Program-made: the position numbers and the translations under genes
Source: CAMCYM01 sp041191165
Lineage (GTDB): Bacteria; Bacteroidota; Bacteroidia; Flavobacteriales_D; Sanyastnellaceae
Assembly (NCBI GenBank): GCA_041191165.1
Contig: JBEEPJ010000005.1
Coordinates: 1 to 25,894, forward strand
Length of the DNA: 25,894 nt
Reading direction: 5' to 3'
In this document: piece after piece, positions 1-7,183 of the stretch
Numbering within the stretch: position 1 is the first letter of the stretch
Layout: each line of letters begins with the position of its first letter
The notes under the pieces: model-generated
The model's database searches: none
Seen by the model: the letters and a program-made list of their open reading frames with translations, nothing else
What the model was told of the DNA's origin: nothing

Positions 1-17
1 ATGAGGTAAGTGTCCAT
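1..17 (-). CDS. possible 5' end of a gene running off the left edge
   Basis: Reading the minus strand from position 17 gives ATG and four further codons (MDTYL) before the window ends. Directly upstream (29-22) is TACCTTCG followed by CGCC and the ATG. This is almost the same as the start region of the 691-1725 gene (TAACTTCG, CGCC, ATG), which is the main reason to list it. The same frame stays open further upstream (IPKYLRA before the Met), so the true start could be earlier. No function can be assigned from five codons. Confidence 0.35.
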
Positions 18-21
18 GGCG

Positions 22-29
22 CGAAGGTA
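22..29 (-). promoter_or_regulatory. putative -7 box (TACCTTCG) 4 nt before an ATG
   Basis: TACCTTCG fits the Bacteroidota -7 consensus TAnnTTTG with T to C at position 7. It is followed by CGCC and ATG, the same arrangement as at 1730-1737. If it is used, the transcript would start at or next to the start codon. No convincing -33 element was found. Confidence 0.3.
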
Positions 30-39
30 CTTGGGGATG

Positions 40-53
40 TAAATTTGGCCTGC
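40..53 (+). promoter_or_regulatory. TAAATTTGGCCTGC promoter-like element of the nitroreductase gene
   Basis: The first eight bases match TAnnTTTG exactly, and the ATG at 69 lies 27 nt after the AATTTGG core. The same core, followed by an A-rich stretch, precedes the genes at 23578 (+) and 25513 (-). An A-rich leader without a strong Shine-Dalgarno sequence is usual in Bacteroidota. That the element works as a promoter is inferred from its position. Confidence 0.5.
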
Positions 54-68
54 GAAAAAAAGGCAACC

Positions 69-653
69 ATGCGGCACAATTTGAGTGAAATCACGGCGGT
101 GATACGCGACCGGCGGAGCATTTCTCCCGAACGTTACTCCACGCGCCGGGTGCACCGCGAAATCATCGAGCAGGTGCTGACGAATGCCACTTGGGCGCCG
201 ACGCACGGCATGACCCAACCCTGGCGCTTCACAGCCTACCACGGCGAGGGCATGCGCACCATCGGGCCCATGCTGGCCCAGTGGTACCGCAACGCCACCC
301 CAGCCGAGAAGTTCTCGCAGGCCACCTTCGACAAGTTGCTGGCCCGCGGCGAACGCTGCACGGCGCTCATCGCGGTGGGGATGGTGCCGGACCCCAACGG
401 GCGCATCCCGGAGCTGGAAGAGGTGGAAGCGGTGGCCTGCGCAGTCCAAAACATGTACCTCACCTGCACCGCATACGGGGTGGGCGGATTCTGGTCCTCC
501 CCGGGTTGGATGTACCGGGAGGAGGTGCGGGATTTTGTGGGGTTGCCGCCTGAGGGAAAGGTGCTGGGCTTATTTTACATGGGCTACCCCGAGGGGGAGT
601 GGCCGCAGAGCCACCGCCGGCCGCTGGAGTATGTGACCACCTGGGTAGAGTAA
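69..653 (+). CDS. nitroreductase family protein
   Basis: A 194-residue protein of the FMN-dependent nitroreductase fold. Such enzymes are usually homodimeric cytoplasmic flavoproteins that reduce nitro groups, quinones or related electrophiles with NAD(P)H. Visible family marks are the N-terminal RDRRS motif that binds FMN phosphate, the segment ATWAPTHGMTQPWRF with the NxxPW-type signature, and a C-terminal GVGGFWSSPGW loop followed by GLFYMGYPEG. Its short length resembles the YdjA-like branch. The start is set at the ATG at 69. A TTG at 45 in the same frame lies inside the promoter-like element and is rejected. The gene stands alone and converges on the 691-1725 gene. The substrate cannot be predicted. 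Confidence 0.85.
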   Translation: MRHNLSEITAVIRDRRSISPERYSTRRVHREIIEQVLTNATWAPTHGMTQPWRFTAYHGEGMRTIGPMLAQWYRNATPAEKFSQATFDKLLARGERCTALIAVGMVPDPNGRIPELEEVEAVACAVQNMYLTCTAYGVGGFWSSPGWMYREEVRDFVGLPPEGKVLGLFYMGYPEGEWPQSHRRPLEYVTTWVE

Positions 654-690
654 GCCCTAGGGGTTACCCGGATCGGGAATCGCTGGCACG

Positions 691-1725
691 TCAATGCAGC
701 CCCAGCCGCAGTTCGATGGCGGCCACCGTATCCCCCAGCCATAGGCGCACCCGGCCCGCTGTATCGCGTTGGGTCCAATTCGCCTCGCCCCAGTGGGTGG
801 TCCCCAGCGTGCGACTCAACACGCCGCCGAGGTAGACTGACCTGAACGTTGAGGAAGTCCGTGGGGAGGTCCACGACCAGCCCAGTTCCACCATCAACGG
901 GGTGGACCACCAGCGCGTGCGGTTGATGGCGGCGCTGAAGTCGTGAAAGGTCGAGTCCCGCAACTGGGACCCCGCGGTGTACACGTCGCTGGGTTGCAAA
1001 TCCAGGGCCAGTCCCGCTCCCGCGAGCAGGTGCTGTGTGGTGGAGATGGGCACCCGAACCCCGGCCACCAACGGAATCCGGTACCGCAACGTCCTGAGCC
1101 TCAGCGTGTCCTGAATGCGCACCTCGGGTGCCAGCGAATCCGGCACAAAGGTCAGCGCCCAGTCGCTCCACAGCCGGTGGTACTGCAACCCCGTGGACAG
1201 CGTCCAGGACTTGCGAAAGTTGTGCTGGATGCGCATGCCGGCTCCTGTGCCCCCTGTGGGAATCAGTTCCAAGGACAGCGGACCCTCGGTGGCGCTGAGT
1301 ACATCCGTTCCCACCGCAGGCACCATGGGATGGTATTGAAACAAGACGTCCAACTCCCAGACCTTCGCGGTCGGCCCTCCCGCGGACTGCGCCGCCGCGC
1401 GGTTGCAGTAGCCCAACAACCCCAACACGATGGCCCCTCCCGTGATGGCCAGCATGAACCATCTCAGTCCGCGATGGGGTACGAAAGGTTGCCGGGTCCG
1501 GGCGATGAGCAGGAAATTGAGTTGCATCGCCCGCTCCTTGTGGTCCCGATGGACCCCAAACATCCACTCCGTCGCGCGGCCCGGCTCGGACTCCTGATGG
1601 AATTCAAAAGGAATGCCATGCTCCTCGAGGGCGGTTCGAAAAGCCGTGGCCTGTTCCTCTGTTCGAAAGGTGAAGACCATGTACCGGTTGTCCGCCGGAT
1701 GGACGAAGTAATTGGTCCAGCGCAT
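691..1725 (-). CDS. fusion-like protein: small soluble domain, internal signal-like helix, beta-barrel-like C-terminus
   Basis: 344 residues, family not recognised. Residues 1-80 form a small mixed alpha/beta domain (NYFVHPADNRYMVFTFRTEE, then LEEHGIPFEFH and WMFGVHRDHKERAMQLNF) with no export signal. About residues 86-114 look like a signal peptide in mid-protein: basic HRGLRW, a hydrophobic LAITGGAIVLGLLGY, then AAAQSAGG. The remaining 230 residues alternate polar and aromatic/hydrophobic positions (WTLSTGLQYHRLW, RYRIPLVAGVRVP, LMVELGWSWTS) and end in IELRLGLH, like a Bacteroidota outer-membrane beta-barrel. There is no stop between the parts. The ATG at 1725 sits 4 nt after a TAnnTTCG box. 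It may be one membrane-anchored protein or two ancestral genes joined in frame. Confidence 0.7.
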   Translation of the reverse strand: MRWTNYFVHPADNRYMVFTFRTEEQATAFRTALEEHGIPFEFHQESEPGRATEWMFGVHRDHKERAMQLNFLLIARTRQPFVPHRGLRWFMLAITGGAIVLGLLGYCNRAAAQSAGGPTAKVWELDVLFQYHPMVPAVGTDVLSATEGPLSLELIPTGGTGAGMRIQHNFRKSWTLSTGLQYHRLWSDWALTFVPDSLAPEVRIQDTLRLRTLRYRIPLVAGVRVPISTTQHLLAGAGLALDLQPSDVYTAGSQLRDSTFHDFSAAINRTRWWSTPLMVELGWSWTSPRTSSTFRSVYLGGVLSRTLGTTHWGEANWTQRDTAGRVRLWLGDTVAAIELRLGLH

Positions 1726-1729
1726 GGCG

Positions 1730-1737
1730 CGAAGTTA
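1730..1737 (-). promoter_or_regulatory. putative -7 box (TAACTTCG) 4 nt before the ATG at 1725
   Basis: On the minus strand TAACTTCG is followed by CGCC and then ATG. The match to TAnnTTTG has one change (C for T). With the usual distance from the -7 box to the transcription start, the mRNA would begin at the start codon. The YceI terminator lies about 30 bp upstream, so this gene needs its own promoter. Confidence 0.4.
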
Positions 1738-1765
1738 GCGTGGCCTCCAAGAATACTGAGTAAAT

Positions 1766-1797
1766 AAAAAAAAAGGGCCGCCGGATGGCAGCCCTTT
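1766..1797 (-). terminator. intrinsic terminator after the YceI gene
   Basis: On the minus strand a stem AAAGGGC/GCCCTTT is extended inward by a T-G wobble and GCC/GGC around an ATCC loop, giving 11 bp. It is followed at once by nine T. The inner pair is a wobble only on the minus strand and a C-A mismatch on the plus strand, which supports this direction. It begins about 20 nt past the YceI stop. Confidence 0.9.
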
Positions 1798-1818
1798 CGT
1801 GATGCGTTGTGCTTGCGA

Positions 1819-2466
1819 TTACTTGGTCGCAGCCAGCATGAATTCGATGTCAAACTGGTCGCTGATGGCCTTGTCTGCGATGTTGTCGAAGAACTTCGTA
1901 GAGCCATATTTCACGTCGTACAAGGTGCGGTCGACGACCACCTTGCCCTTGAGGAACAATTGGTTGCCCTCAGCCTTCAAGGCAGCGCTTTCGGTGGTGA
2001 AAGGGTGGGAGATGCCCTTGATGGTCAAATCTCCAGCGATGGTGACCAATCCGCCTTCTCCAATCGTTACGTTGTTGACGGCGATCGAAGCCTCGGGGAA
2101 GTTGGCTACACCGAAGAAGTCGTCGCTCATGAGGTGGCCCTGCAACTTGGCAGCGTCTTCTCCCGTGAGGTCCGTCACTGCGATGGAGTTCATGTCGATG
2201 TTGAGCATGGCGTTGGTGATCGCGCCGCCGGTTACATTGATGGCACCGCCGATGGCCTTGATGGTGCCGCGGTGCTCTCCGCCCACTTTGCGTCCCGTCC
2301 AGAGGATTTCTGCCGCGGTGGTGTCGATGTTGTAGGTTCCGTCTGTGAGGACTACCGCGTTGGAGTCTACAGCAGGCGTTTCAGCGGTGGTGTCCGCGTT
2401 GTTGTTTCCGCAAGAAGCGAAGACCAGGGAGGCAGCCAGGGCTACCAGGGCGAATTGGATTTTCAT
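1819..2466 (-). CDS. YceI family lipoprotein
   Basis: A 215-residue exported protein. Residues 1-19 are a lipoprotein signal (MKIQFALVALAASLVFASC) with lipobox FASC, so Cys19 is the predicted lipidated residue. A short Asn/Asp/Thr-rich linker follows. From about residue 40 the YceI beta-barrel fold appears: YNIDTTAAEILWTGRKVGGEHRGTIK, the HLMSDDFFGVANFPEASI segment that is highly typical of the family, and DLTIKGISHPFT. YceI proteins bind isoprenoid or other long amphiphilic lipids in a lipocalin-like barrel. Their cellular role is poorly defined. The start is the Met that opens the signal peptide; an in-frame ATG 22 codons upstream is rejected. The gene is monocistronic, with a promoter at 2517-2524 and the terminator at 1766-1797. 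Confidence 0.9.
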   Translation of the reverse strand: MKIQFALVALAASLVFASCGNNNADTTAETPAVDSNAVVLTDGTYNIDTTAAEILWTGRKVGGEHRGTIKAIGGAINVTGGAITNAMLNIDMNSIAVTDLTGEDAAKLQGHLMSDDFFGVANFPEASIAVNNVTIGEGGLVTIAGDLTIKGISHPFTTESAALKAEGNQLFLKGKVVVDRTLYDVKYGSTKFFDNIADKAISDQFDIEFMLAATK

Positions 2467-2516
2467 GTGGTATGAAAGGGTTTGGTTTGACAAATGAACG
2501 TGCCCCAAAGGCGGCA

Positions 2517-2524
2517 CAAAATTA
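2517..2524 (-). promoter_or_regulatory. -7 box (TAATTTTG) of the YceI gene
   Basis: TAATTTTG on the minus strand is an exact match to the Bacteroidota TAnnTTTG box. It lies 50 nt before the YceI ATG, leaving a leader of roughly 45 nt. No clear -33 TTTG was found at the expected spacing. Confidence 0.5.
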
Positions 2525-2550
2525 GAGAACACCTCGAGGATTGTTTTGTT

Positions 2551-2586
2551 CGTTTTGCCTGAGAATGTTAATTTTCATTCAAAACG
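2551..2586 (-). other. AT-rich inverted repeat between yqeY and YceI genes
   Basis: The 7-bp arms CGTTTTG and CAAAACG flank a second short pairing (GAATG/CATTC), which would fold into a bulged stem-loop. It starts about 27 nt after the yqeY stop and is the only structure seen where the dcw run could end. There is no T-tract, so a terminator role is uncertain. Confidence 0.35.
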
Positions 2587-2612
2587 ATGTATAGTTCGCA
2601 AAATGTTGATAG

Positions 2613-3068
2613 TCAAGCGTTAAGCAATGTCCTTACCACGGTGGCGAGCATCTTTCCCTCCACGCGACCGGCCAGTTTCTCCTGTGCAGCCGCCATCACC
2701 CGACCCATGTCGCCCATGCCCTGGGCTCCGAGTGCGTGGATGACCTCCCTCACCGCGGCTGCGCATTCCTCCTCAGACAGGGCCGGGGGCATCAGGGCCG
2801 CGATGTGCGCGGCTTGCGCCCGCTCTTCCTCCGCCAAGTCGGGCCGGGCCTGCTGGTCGTAGAGTTCGGCGGTTTCCTGTCGCTGCTTGAGGAGCTTCCC
2901 GAGAATCGCGAATCCCACCGCATCGGGCAGGGAGGCGGGATCGCTCCCGTCCTTCGCCGCCTCGAGCAGGTACTTGCTCTTCACATCGCGGAGCGCTGCG
3001 AGCCGGTCTTTTTCCCGGTTGCGCATGGCCTCCAGGATGTCCGCGTTGATTTTTTCGAACAGGGCCAT
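2613..3068 (-). CDS. GatB/YqeY domain-containing protein
   Basis: A 151-residue cytoplasmic protein matching stand-alone YqeY proteins over its full length. It opens with MALFEKINADILEAMRNREKDRLAALRDVKSKY, the usual helical start. It then has the QRQETAELYDQQARPDLAEEERAQ helix and LMPPALSEEE, and ends with the QGMGDMGRVMAAAQEKLAGRVEGKMLATVV segment typical of the family. The fold resembles the tRNA-interacting tail of GatB, but these proteins lack the amidotransferase catalytic domain and their role is not settled. It starts 3 nt after the ftsZ stop, so it is the last gene of the dcw run and likely co-translated with ftsZ. The ftsZ-yqeY order is common in Bacteroidota. Confidence 0.9.
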   Translation of the reverse strand: MALFEKINADILEAMRNREKDRLAALRDVKSKYLLEAAKDGSDPASLPDAVGFAILGKLLKQRQETAELYDQQARPDLAEEERAQAAHIAALMPPALSEEECAAAVREVIHALGAQGMGDMGRVMAAAQEKLAGRVEGKMLATVVRTLLNA

Positions 3069-3071
3069 CCT

Positions 3072-4895
3072 TCAGTCTACCGTGTCGTTGAAGAACGAGT
3101 TGTTCTTCGTCAGGACCATGTGCACCCGACCGTTCTCATCGACCTCTGGCGAGACCGCGAGGTTGCTCATGTGCGATTCGTGGCTGGGCGTGACATCGTC
3201 GAGGATCACCTTGCGCCGCTTGTAGGCTGGTTCTTGTTCGAGGTGGCTGAAGCCCAAACTCGTCGACATCTTCCCGCGCAGGGTGCGCAGCCGCTCCTCC
3301 CGCTCCCGCATGCGGGCTTGCATTTCCTCCGGAGCAATGCGGTGGGCAGAGGATTGGGCAGAAGATTGGGCAAGCGATTGTGCAGCCATCGCGGGCTCGA
3401 CCACCTTCACCTGGAATTCCATGTCATCCGCCGCGGTGGCCGCAGGTGCAGCCGGTGCCACGGGCGCCTCGACCTGGGCGACGGGCGCCTCGACCTGGGC
3501 GACGGGTGCTTCGACCTGAGCGACGGGCGCCTCCGCGGGGATGAACGGCATCTCAGCCTCCACGCGGGCCAGCACCTCTTCCGCAGGCGTAGGGTTCAGC
3601 GTTTTTTTCTCCACGCTGACATTCCAGGCCAAACCCACTTGTGCCACCTGCTCCATCGCTGGCGGCGTCGACGTCCAAGCGGCGTGCGGTACTCCGACGG
3701 AGGCGGCCATGGGCGACCCGGCTTCGGCGGCGTTCCATTGCATGCGCTCCGGTGCAACTGCCGTCGGAGTCACGGGCGACGCTTCCATGGCCGTAGCCGG
3801 GGCGGACACTGGAGCTGGGGCGGAAGGGTGGGTTGCGGCGGGAGGAGTGTCGTCCATGTAGACGCGGATTTGGCCTTTGCGGGCCTCCAACTGAGGTGAG
3901 GTCACGGCCGGATCCACCCCTTCAAAACCGGTGGCAATCACGGTCACCGAGATGGCATCCCCCAGAGACAAATCCTCGCCATACCCCCAGATGACCTCGG
4001 CCGTAGAACCCGCCGCTGCCTGGATGTGGTCCGTGATCTCGGAAATCTCGTCCATCAGGATTTCATCCGTTCCGTAGGTGATGTTCAGCAGCACGAAGTT
4101 CGCGCCCTGGATATCGAAGTCGTTGAGCAGCGGCGACTCGAGGGCCTCAATGACCGCCTGGCGCGCACGTCCAGCACCGGCAGCCCGGCCCGAGCCCATG
4201 ATGGCCCGGCCGCTGTTGCGCATCACCGTGTTCACGTCGTTCATGTCCACGTTGATCTCACCGGTCAGCGTGATGACCTCCGCAATTCCCTTGGCCGCGG
4301 TGCAGAGCACGTTGTCGGCATTCGCAAACGCCTGCCGCATGGTCAGGTCGCTGTACAATTCGCGGAGCTTGTCATTGCGGATGATGAGCAGGGTGTCCAC
4401 GGCGTCGCGGATTTCTGCCAAACCCTGTTCGGCCTGCGTCGTCCGGCGCTTCCCTTCGAACTGGAACGGAATGGTGACGATGCCCACGGTCAGGATGTTC
4501 ATGTCCCGCAAGGCCCGGGCGATGACCGGGGCCGCCCCGGTGCCGGTTCCACCGCCCATGCCGGCGGTGATGAAGACCATGCTCGTGTCCTGCCCCACGA
4601 GGTTGAGGACCTCGTCGAGGCTTTCGATGGCCGCGTTGCGCCCCACCTCGGGCAGCGATCCGGCACCGCGCCCCTTGGTCAGGGTTTCCCCGAGCTGCAC
4701 CTTGTTGGGCACCGGGCTGGCGTTGAGGGCCTGCGCGTCGGTATTGCAGACCACGAAGTCTACCCCTTGGATGCCGCGGTTGTACATCGTATTGACGGCA
4801 TTGGATCCGCCGCCACCCACTCCGATCACTTTGATGGGGCTGGTGAGGGCGGGACGGGACTCTGGGTTCTGCGAAAGGGTGAAGTGAACTGACAT
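3072..4895 (-). CDS. ftsZ: cell division protein FtsZ
   Basis: Tubulin-like GTPase that polymerises into the division ring at the inner face of the cytoplasmic membrane. 607 residues, against 383 in E. coli. The first 330 or so residues are the GTPase core: GVGGGGSNAVNTM, the tubulin signature GGGTGTGAA at 114-122, and the catalytic T7 loop NVDMNDV. An Ala/Pro/Val-rich linker of about 220 residues follows, with tandem PVAQVEA repeats. A short conserved peptide, EPAYKRRKV, corresponds to the FtsA-binding tail. A further extension of about 40 residues ends NNSFFNDTVD, as in flavobacterial FtsZ. The ATG at 4895 is 44 nt after the ftsA stop. The long linker is common in Bacteroidota; its exact sequence is not expected to be conserved. 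Confidence 0.98.
   Translation of the reverse strand: MSVHFTLSQNPESRPALTSPIKVIGVGGGGSNAVNTMYNRGIQGVDFVVCNTDAQALNASPVPNKVQLGETLTKGRGAGSLPEVGRNAAIESLDEVLNLVGQDTSMVFITAGMGGGTGTGAAPVIARALRDMNILTVGIVTIPFQFEGKRRTTQAEQGLAEIRDAVDTLLIIRNDKLRELYSDLTMRQAFANADNVLCTAAKGIAEVITLTGEINVDMNDVNTVMRNSGRAIMGSGRAAGAGRARQAVIEALESPLLNDFDIQGANFVLLNITYGTDEILMDEISEITDHIQAAAGSTAEVIWGYGEDLSLGDAISVTVIATGFEGVDPAVTSPQLEARKGQIRVYMDDTPPAATHPSAPAPVSAPATAMEASPVTPTAVAPERMQWNAAEAGSPMAASVGVPHAAWTSTPPAMEQVAQVGLAWNVSVEKKTLNPTPAEEVLARVEAEMPFIPAEAPVAQVEAPVAQVEAPVAQVEAPVAPAAPAATAADDMEFQVKVVEPAMAAQSLAQSSAQSSAHRIAPEEMQARMREREERLRTLRGKMSTSLGFSHLEQEPAYKRRKVILDDVTPSHESHMSNLAVSPEVDENGRVHMVLTKNNSFFNDTVD
3460..3533 (-). repeat. 21-bp tandem repeat in the ftsZ linker
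   Basis: Three 21-bp units plus about half a fourth. The first two units are identical and the third differs at three bases. Each encodes seven residues of the pattern APVAQVE. The near-identity at DNA level points to recent tandem duplication inside the disordered FtsZ linker. The period is a multiple of three, so unit number can vary without breaking the frame. Confidence 0.9.
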
Positions 4896-4939
4896 GGGTT
4901 CGGTTTCAGCGAAGGAGTGACAGAAGGGAAATGGAGGAA

Positions 4940-6418
4940 TTATCGGCGGCGATTTTCGCGCGGGGTATCGTCGAGCTCATCTTGGAACTCGGAATCACCT
5001 TGGAAAAAATCCAAGATCTTTTTCATCATCCTTTCATTGAGGCCTTGGATCCGGTCGCCCAATCTTACCCCGGACTTCGGGAGCGCTTCCGGCAGGGCAT
5101 CCTCCATGTCCGTCGGGAACGGCTCGGATTCCATGGAATCGAGCGGGTTCTCGAACGGGTTTTCGACAGGCGTTTCCGCGGGAATCTCCGTGGGTTGTGC
5201 GCCGCGGGTTGCCGGGCGGATGCGCTCGAATTCCGGTGTTTTTTCGATCAGCGGAATGTTATCGAAACCTTTGATTACCAATCCGATGCCCGTGGCGAAC
5301 ATCGGGCCCGTCGCCGCCTCGGCTGGGCTGTCGACGAGGTATTCGTTGGGCAGGCCTACGCGGCAGTCCATGCCGGTGAGGAACTGGACCAACTGGGGCA
5401 GGTGCTTCAGCTGCGCTCCGCCTCCCGTGAGGACGATGCCCCCGAAGAGGTGATCGGCAAAGCCCGAGTTGACGATCTCGTAGTTCACGAGTTCGATGAT
5501 CTCGGTCATGCGGCTTTCGATGATGTGCGCGAGATTCTTGCGGCTGATCTCGCGGGAGGGGCGATCCCGCAAACCGGGAATGCAGATGATTTCGTTGTCC
5601 CGCATCTCCACCGCCAACGCCGAACCAAACTGCGTCTTGAGTTTCTCGGCTTGGCGCATCATGATGGCGCATCCCTTCTTGATGTCCTCGGTCAAGATGT
5701 TGCCGCCGAGGGGGATCACGGCGGTGTGCCGGATGATGTTGTCCTGAAAGATGGCCACGTCGGTGGTACCCCCTCCGATGTCCACCAGCACCACACCGGC
5801 CTCCATCTCCTCGTCGGTCAATACCGAGGCGGAAGAGGCAAGGGGCTCGAGGATCAATTTGTCCATCTGCAAGCCGGCCCGATCCACACAGCGCATGATG
5901 TGGCGGATGGCGGACATTTGGCCTGTGATGATGTGAAAATTCGCCTCCAACCGCACGCCGCAACGTCCCACGGGATCCTTGACCCCAGGCTCCCCGTCCA
6001 CTGTAAAGTCCTGCGGGAGGACGTGCAGAATCTCGTCCCCCGGCTGCATCACGAGGCGCAGCTGGTCCTCGATGAGCGAATCGATGTCCTCCATGGAAAT
6101 CTCCGTCTCATAGCTGTCCCGGATGCGCATGCCGCGGTGGGCCATGCTCTTGATGTGCTGGCCGGCGATGCCCACGTTGACCACCTGAATCTCCACGCCG
6201 GAATTGCGTTCTGCCTCCGCCACCGCCTCTTGGATGGCGTGCACCGTCTTCTCGATGTTCGTGACGACGCCGCGCTGCACACCGAGCGATTCCGCCCGGC
6301 CATAGCCCAACAGGCGAATCTTGCCATGGGCGTTGCGCGTGCCCACGAAGCAGGCGATTTTCGTGGTCCCGATGTCCAGCCCCACGATGATGTGCTCTTC
6401 GGTTGGATTGTAGTTCAT
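4940..6418 (-). CDS. ftsA: cell division protein FtsA
   Basis: Actin-like ATPase that tethers FtsZ filaments to the membrane and helps recruit later division proteins. 492 residues. The N-terminal phosphate-1 motif is IIVGLDIGTTKIACFVG. Subdomain 1C lies in roughly residues 85-165. The second phosphate and adenosine motifs appear as VVLVDIGGGTTDVAIF and GGIVLTGGGAQLKHL. After a Pro/Glu-rich linker (ETPVENPFENPLD) the C-terminus has an amphipathic segment RMMKKILDFFQGD, the likely membrane-targeting helix, and then an acidic-basic tail ending in RRR. In the usual E. coli arrangement this helix is the very end, so the extra 15 residues are slightly unusual. It lies between ftsQ (16 nt gap) and ftsZ (44 nt gap). 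Confidence 0.97.
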   Translation of the reverse strand: MNYNPTEEHIIVGLDIGTTKIACFVGTRNAHGKIRLLGYGRAESLGVQRGVVTNIEKTVHAIQEAVAEAERNSGVEIQVVNVGIAGQHIKSMAHRGMRIRDSYETEISMEDIDSLIEDQLRLVMQPGDEILHVLPQDFTVDGEPGVKDPVGRCGVRLEANFHIITGQMSAIRHIMRCVDRAGLQMDKLILEPLASSASVLTDEEMEAGVVLVDIGGGTTDVAIFQDNIIRHTAVIPLGGNILTEDIKKGCAIMMRQAEKLKTQFGSALAVEMRDNEIICIPGLRDRPSREISRKNLAHIIESRMTEIIELVNYEIVNSGFADHLFGGIVLTGGGAQLKHLPQLVQFLTGMDCRVGLPNEYLVDSPAEAATGPMFATGIGLVIKGFDNIPLIEKTPEFERIRPATRGAQPTEIPAETPVENPFENPLDSMESEPFPTDMEDALPEALPKSGVRLGDRIQGLNERMMKKILDFFQGDSEFQDELDDTPRENRRR

Positions 6419-6434
6419 CCTGTTGCGTGCGTGA

Positions 6435-7175
6435 TTAGGTAGGCCAAACCCGGCGCTGAGCCACGACTTGGTCCTTGAAATTCAATTGAATGCGTTGGTA
6501 CTGGTCCAGGTCGCCACGGGCGATTTGCGCGCCGTAGAAGGCGGAGAGGTTGCGCAGTTTTTCCTCGAGGCGGTTGAGGTCGCCCACCTCCACCCGCAGG
6601 TCGCCCACCACCGGGATGATTTCCAGCCCCGTCGGCGTGACCAGCACCTGGTCCACAAAGGCGGACCAGACCGGGTCTTTCGAGGTCTGGCGCACGAAGT
6701 CGATGGCATGCCGTGCCTTGTCCACGTCCGCCGCGTAAAGGATGGGCACCCGGGCCGTGAAGAAGGGCGACAACGGCATGGGCTTCCCCTCCGAATCGAT
6801 GTAGCGATCGGGCAAGCCGTCCGGGGTATGCAACCGGGCGATGGGCCTGCGCTGGGTCACCTCGACGTGCAACACGCCGTCGAGCGAAGGGTAGATGTGG
6901 AGTTCCCCGATACCGCTGAGGCCGCTCAGCCACCCGCGCACCTCCGCCAAAGCCAGACCCTGCACACTCCGCCCCACCACCGGGTCGTTCCGCAGGATGG
7001 CCTCCTTCACCGCTTCCGCCTCGACGAGGTACATCCCGTCCAGAGGTTCCACGGTGACCTCCAGTCCGGTGTAGGTCTGAGCCCGCAAGGCGCGGACGCT
7101 CACCGTCACCAAGGCCGCGGCGCCTGCAACGAGCAGGACCACGAGCAGCGAAGTGAGCAATCGGCGGGCGTTCAT
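6435..7175 (-). CDS. ftsQ: cell division protein FtsQ/DivIB
   Basis: 246 residues with one N-terminal membrane helix (about residues 7-30, LLTSLLVVLLVAGAAALVTVSV) and a periplasmic remainder. In divisome biology FtsQ links early cytoplasmic ring proteins to the periplasmic synthases through its POTRA and beta domains. Here the POTRA-like part lies near residues 38-110 (VTVEPLDGMYLVEAEAVKEAI, then LHVEVTQRRPIARLH). The beta domain follows, with YIDSEGKPMPLSPFFTARVPIL as its clearest family segment. Sequence conservation in FtsQ is low, so the assignment rests on topology, the QRRPIARL and IDSEGKP motifs, and its place between murC (8 nt) and ftsA (16 nt). Confidence 0.92.
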   Translation of the reverse strand: MNARRLLTSLLVVLLVAGAAALVTVSVRALRAQTYTGLEVTVEPLDGMYLVEAEAVKEAILRNDPVVGRSVQGLALAEVRGWLSGLSGIGELHIYPSLDGVLHVEVTQRRPIARLHTPDGLPDRYIDSEGKPMPLSPFFTARVPILYAADVDKARHAIDFVRQTSKDPVWSAFVDQVLVTPTGLEIIPVVGDLRVEVGDLNRLEEKLRNLSAFYGAQIARGDLDQYQRIQLNFKDQVVAQRRVWPT

Positions 7176-7183
7176 GGCGGGGT

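Noticed and set aside
2551..2586. The inverted repeat after yqeY as the definite terminator of the dcw run
   Set aside because: It is AT-rich, bulged and lacks a T-tract, so it is listed only as a structure of unknown role.
3460..3533. CRISPR-like short tandem repeats
   Set aside because: The units are adjacent with no spacers, and they encode the FtsZ linker in frame.
3868..3876. Extra ATTTGGCCT matches, also near 6437, 13378 and 19012, as further copies of the promoter-like motif
   Set aside because: They lie inside well-supported coding sequences, lack the A-rich leader and have no ATG at 25-27 nt. A 7-8 base match is expected a few times by chance.
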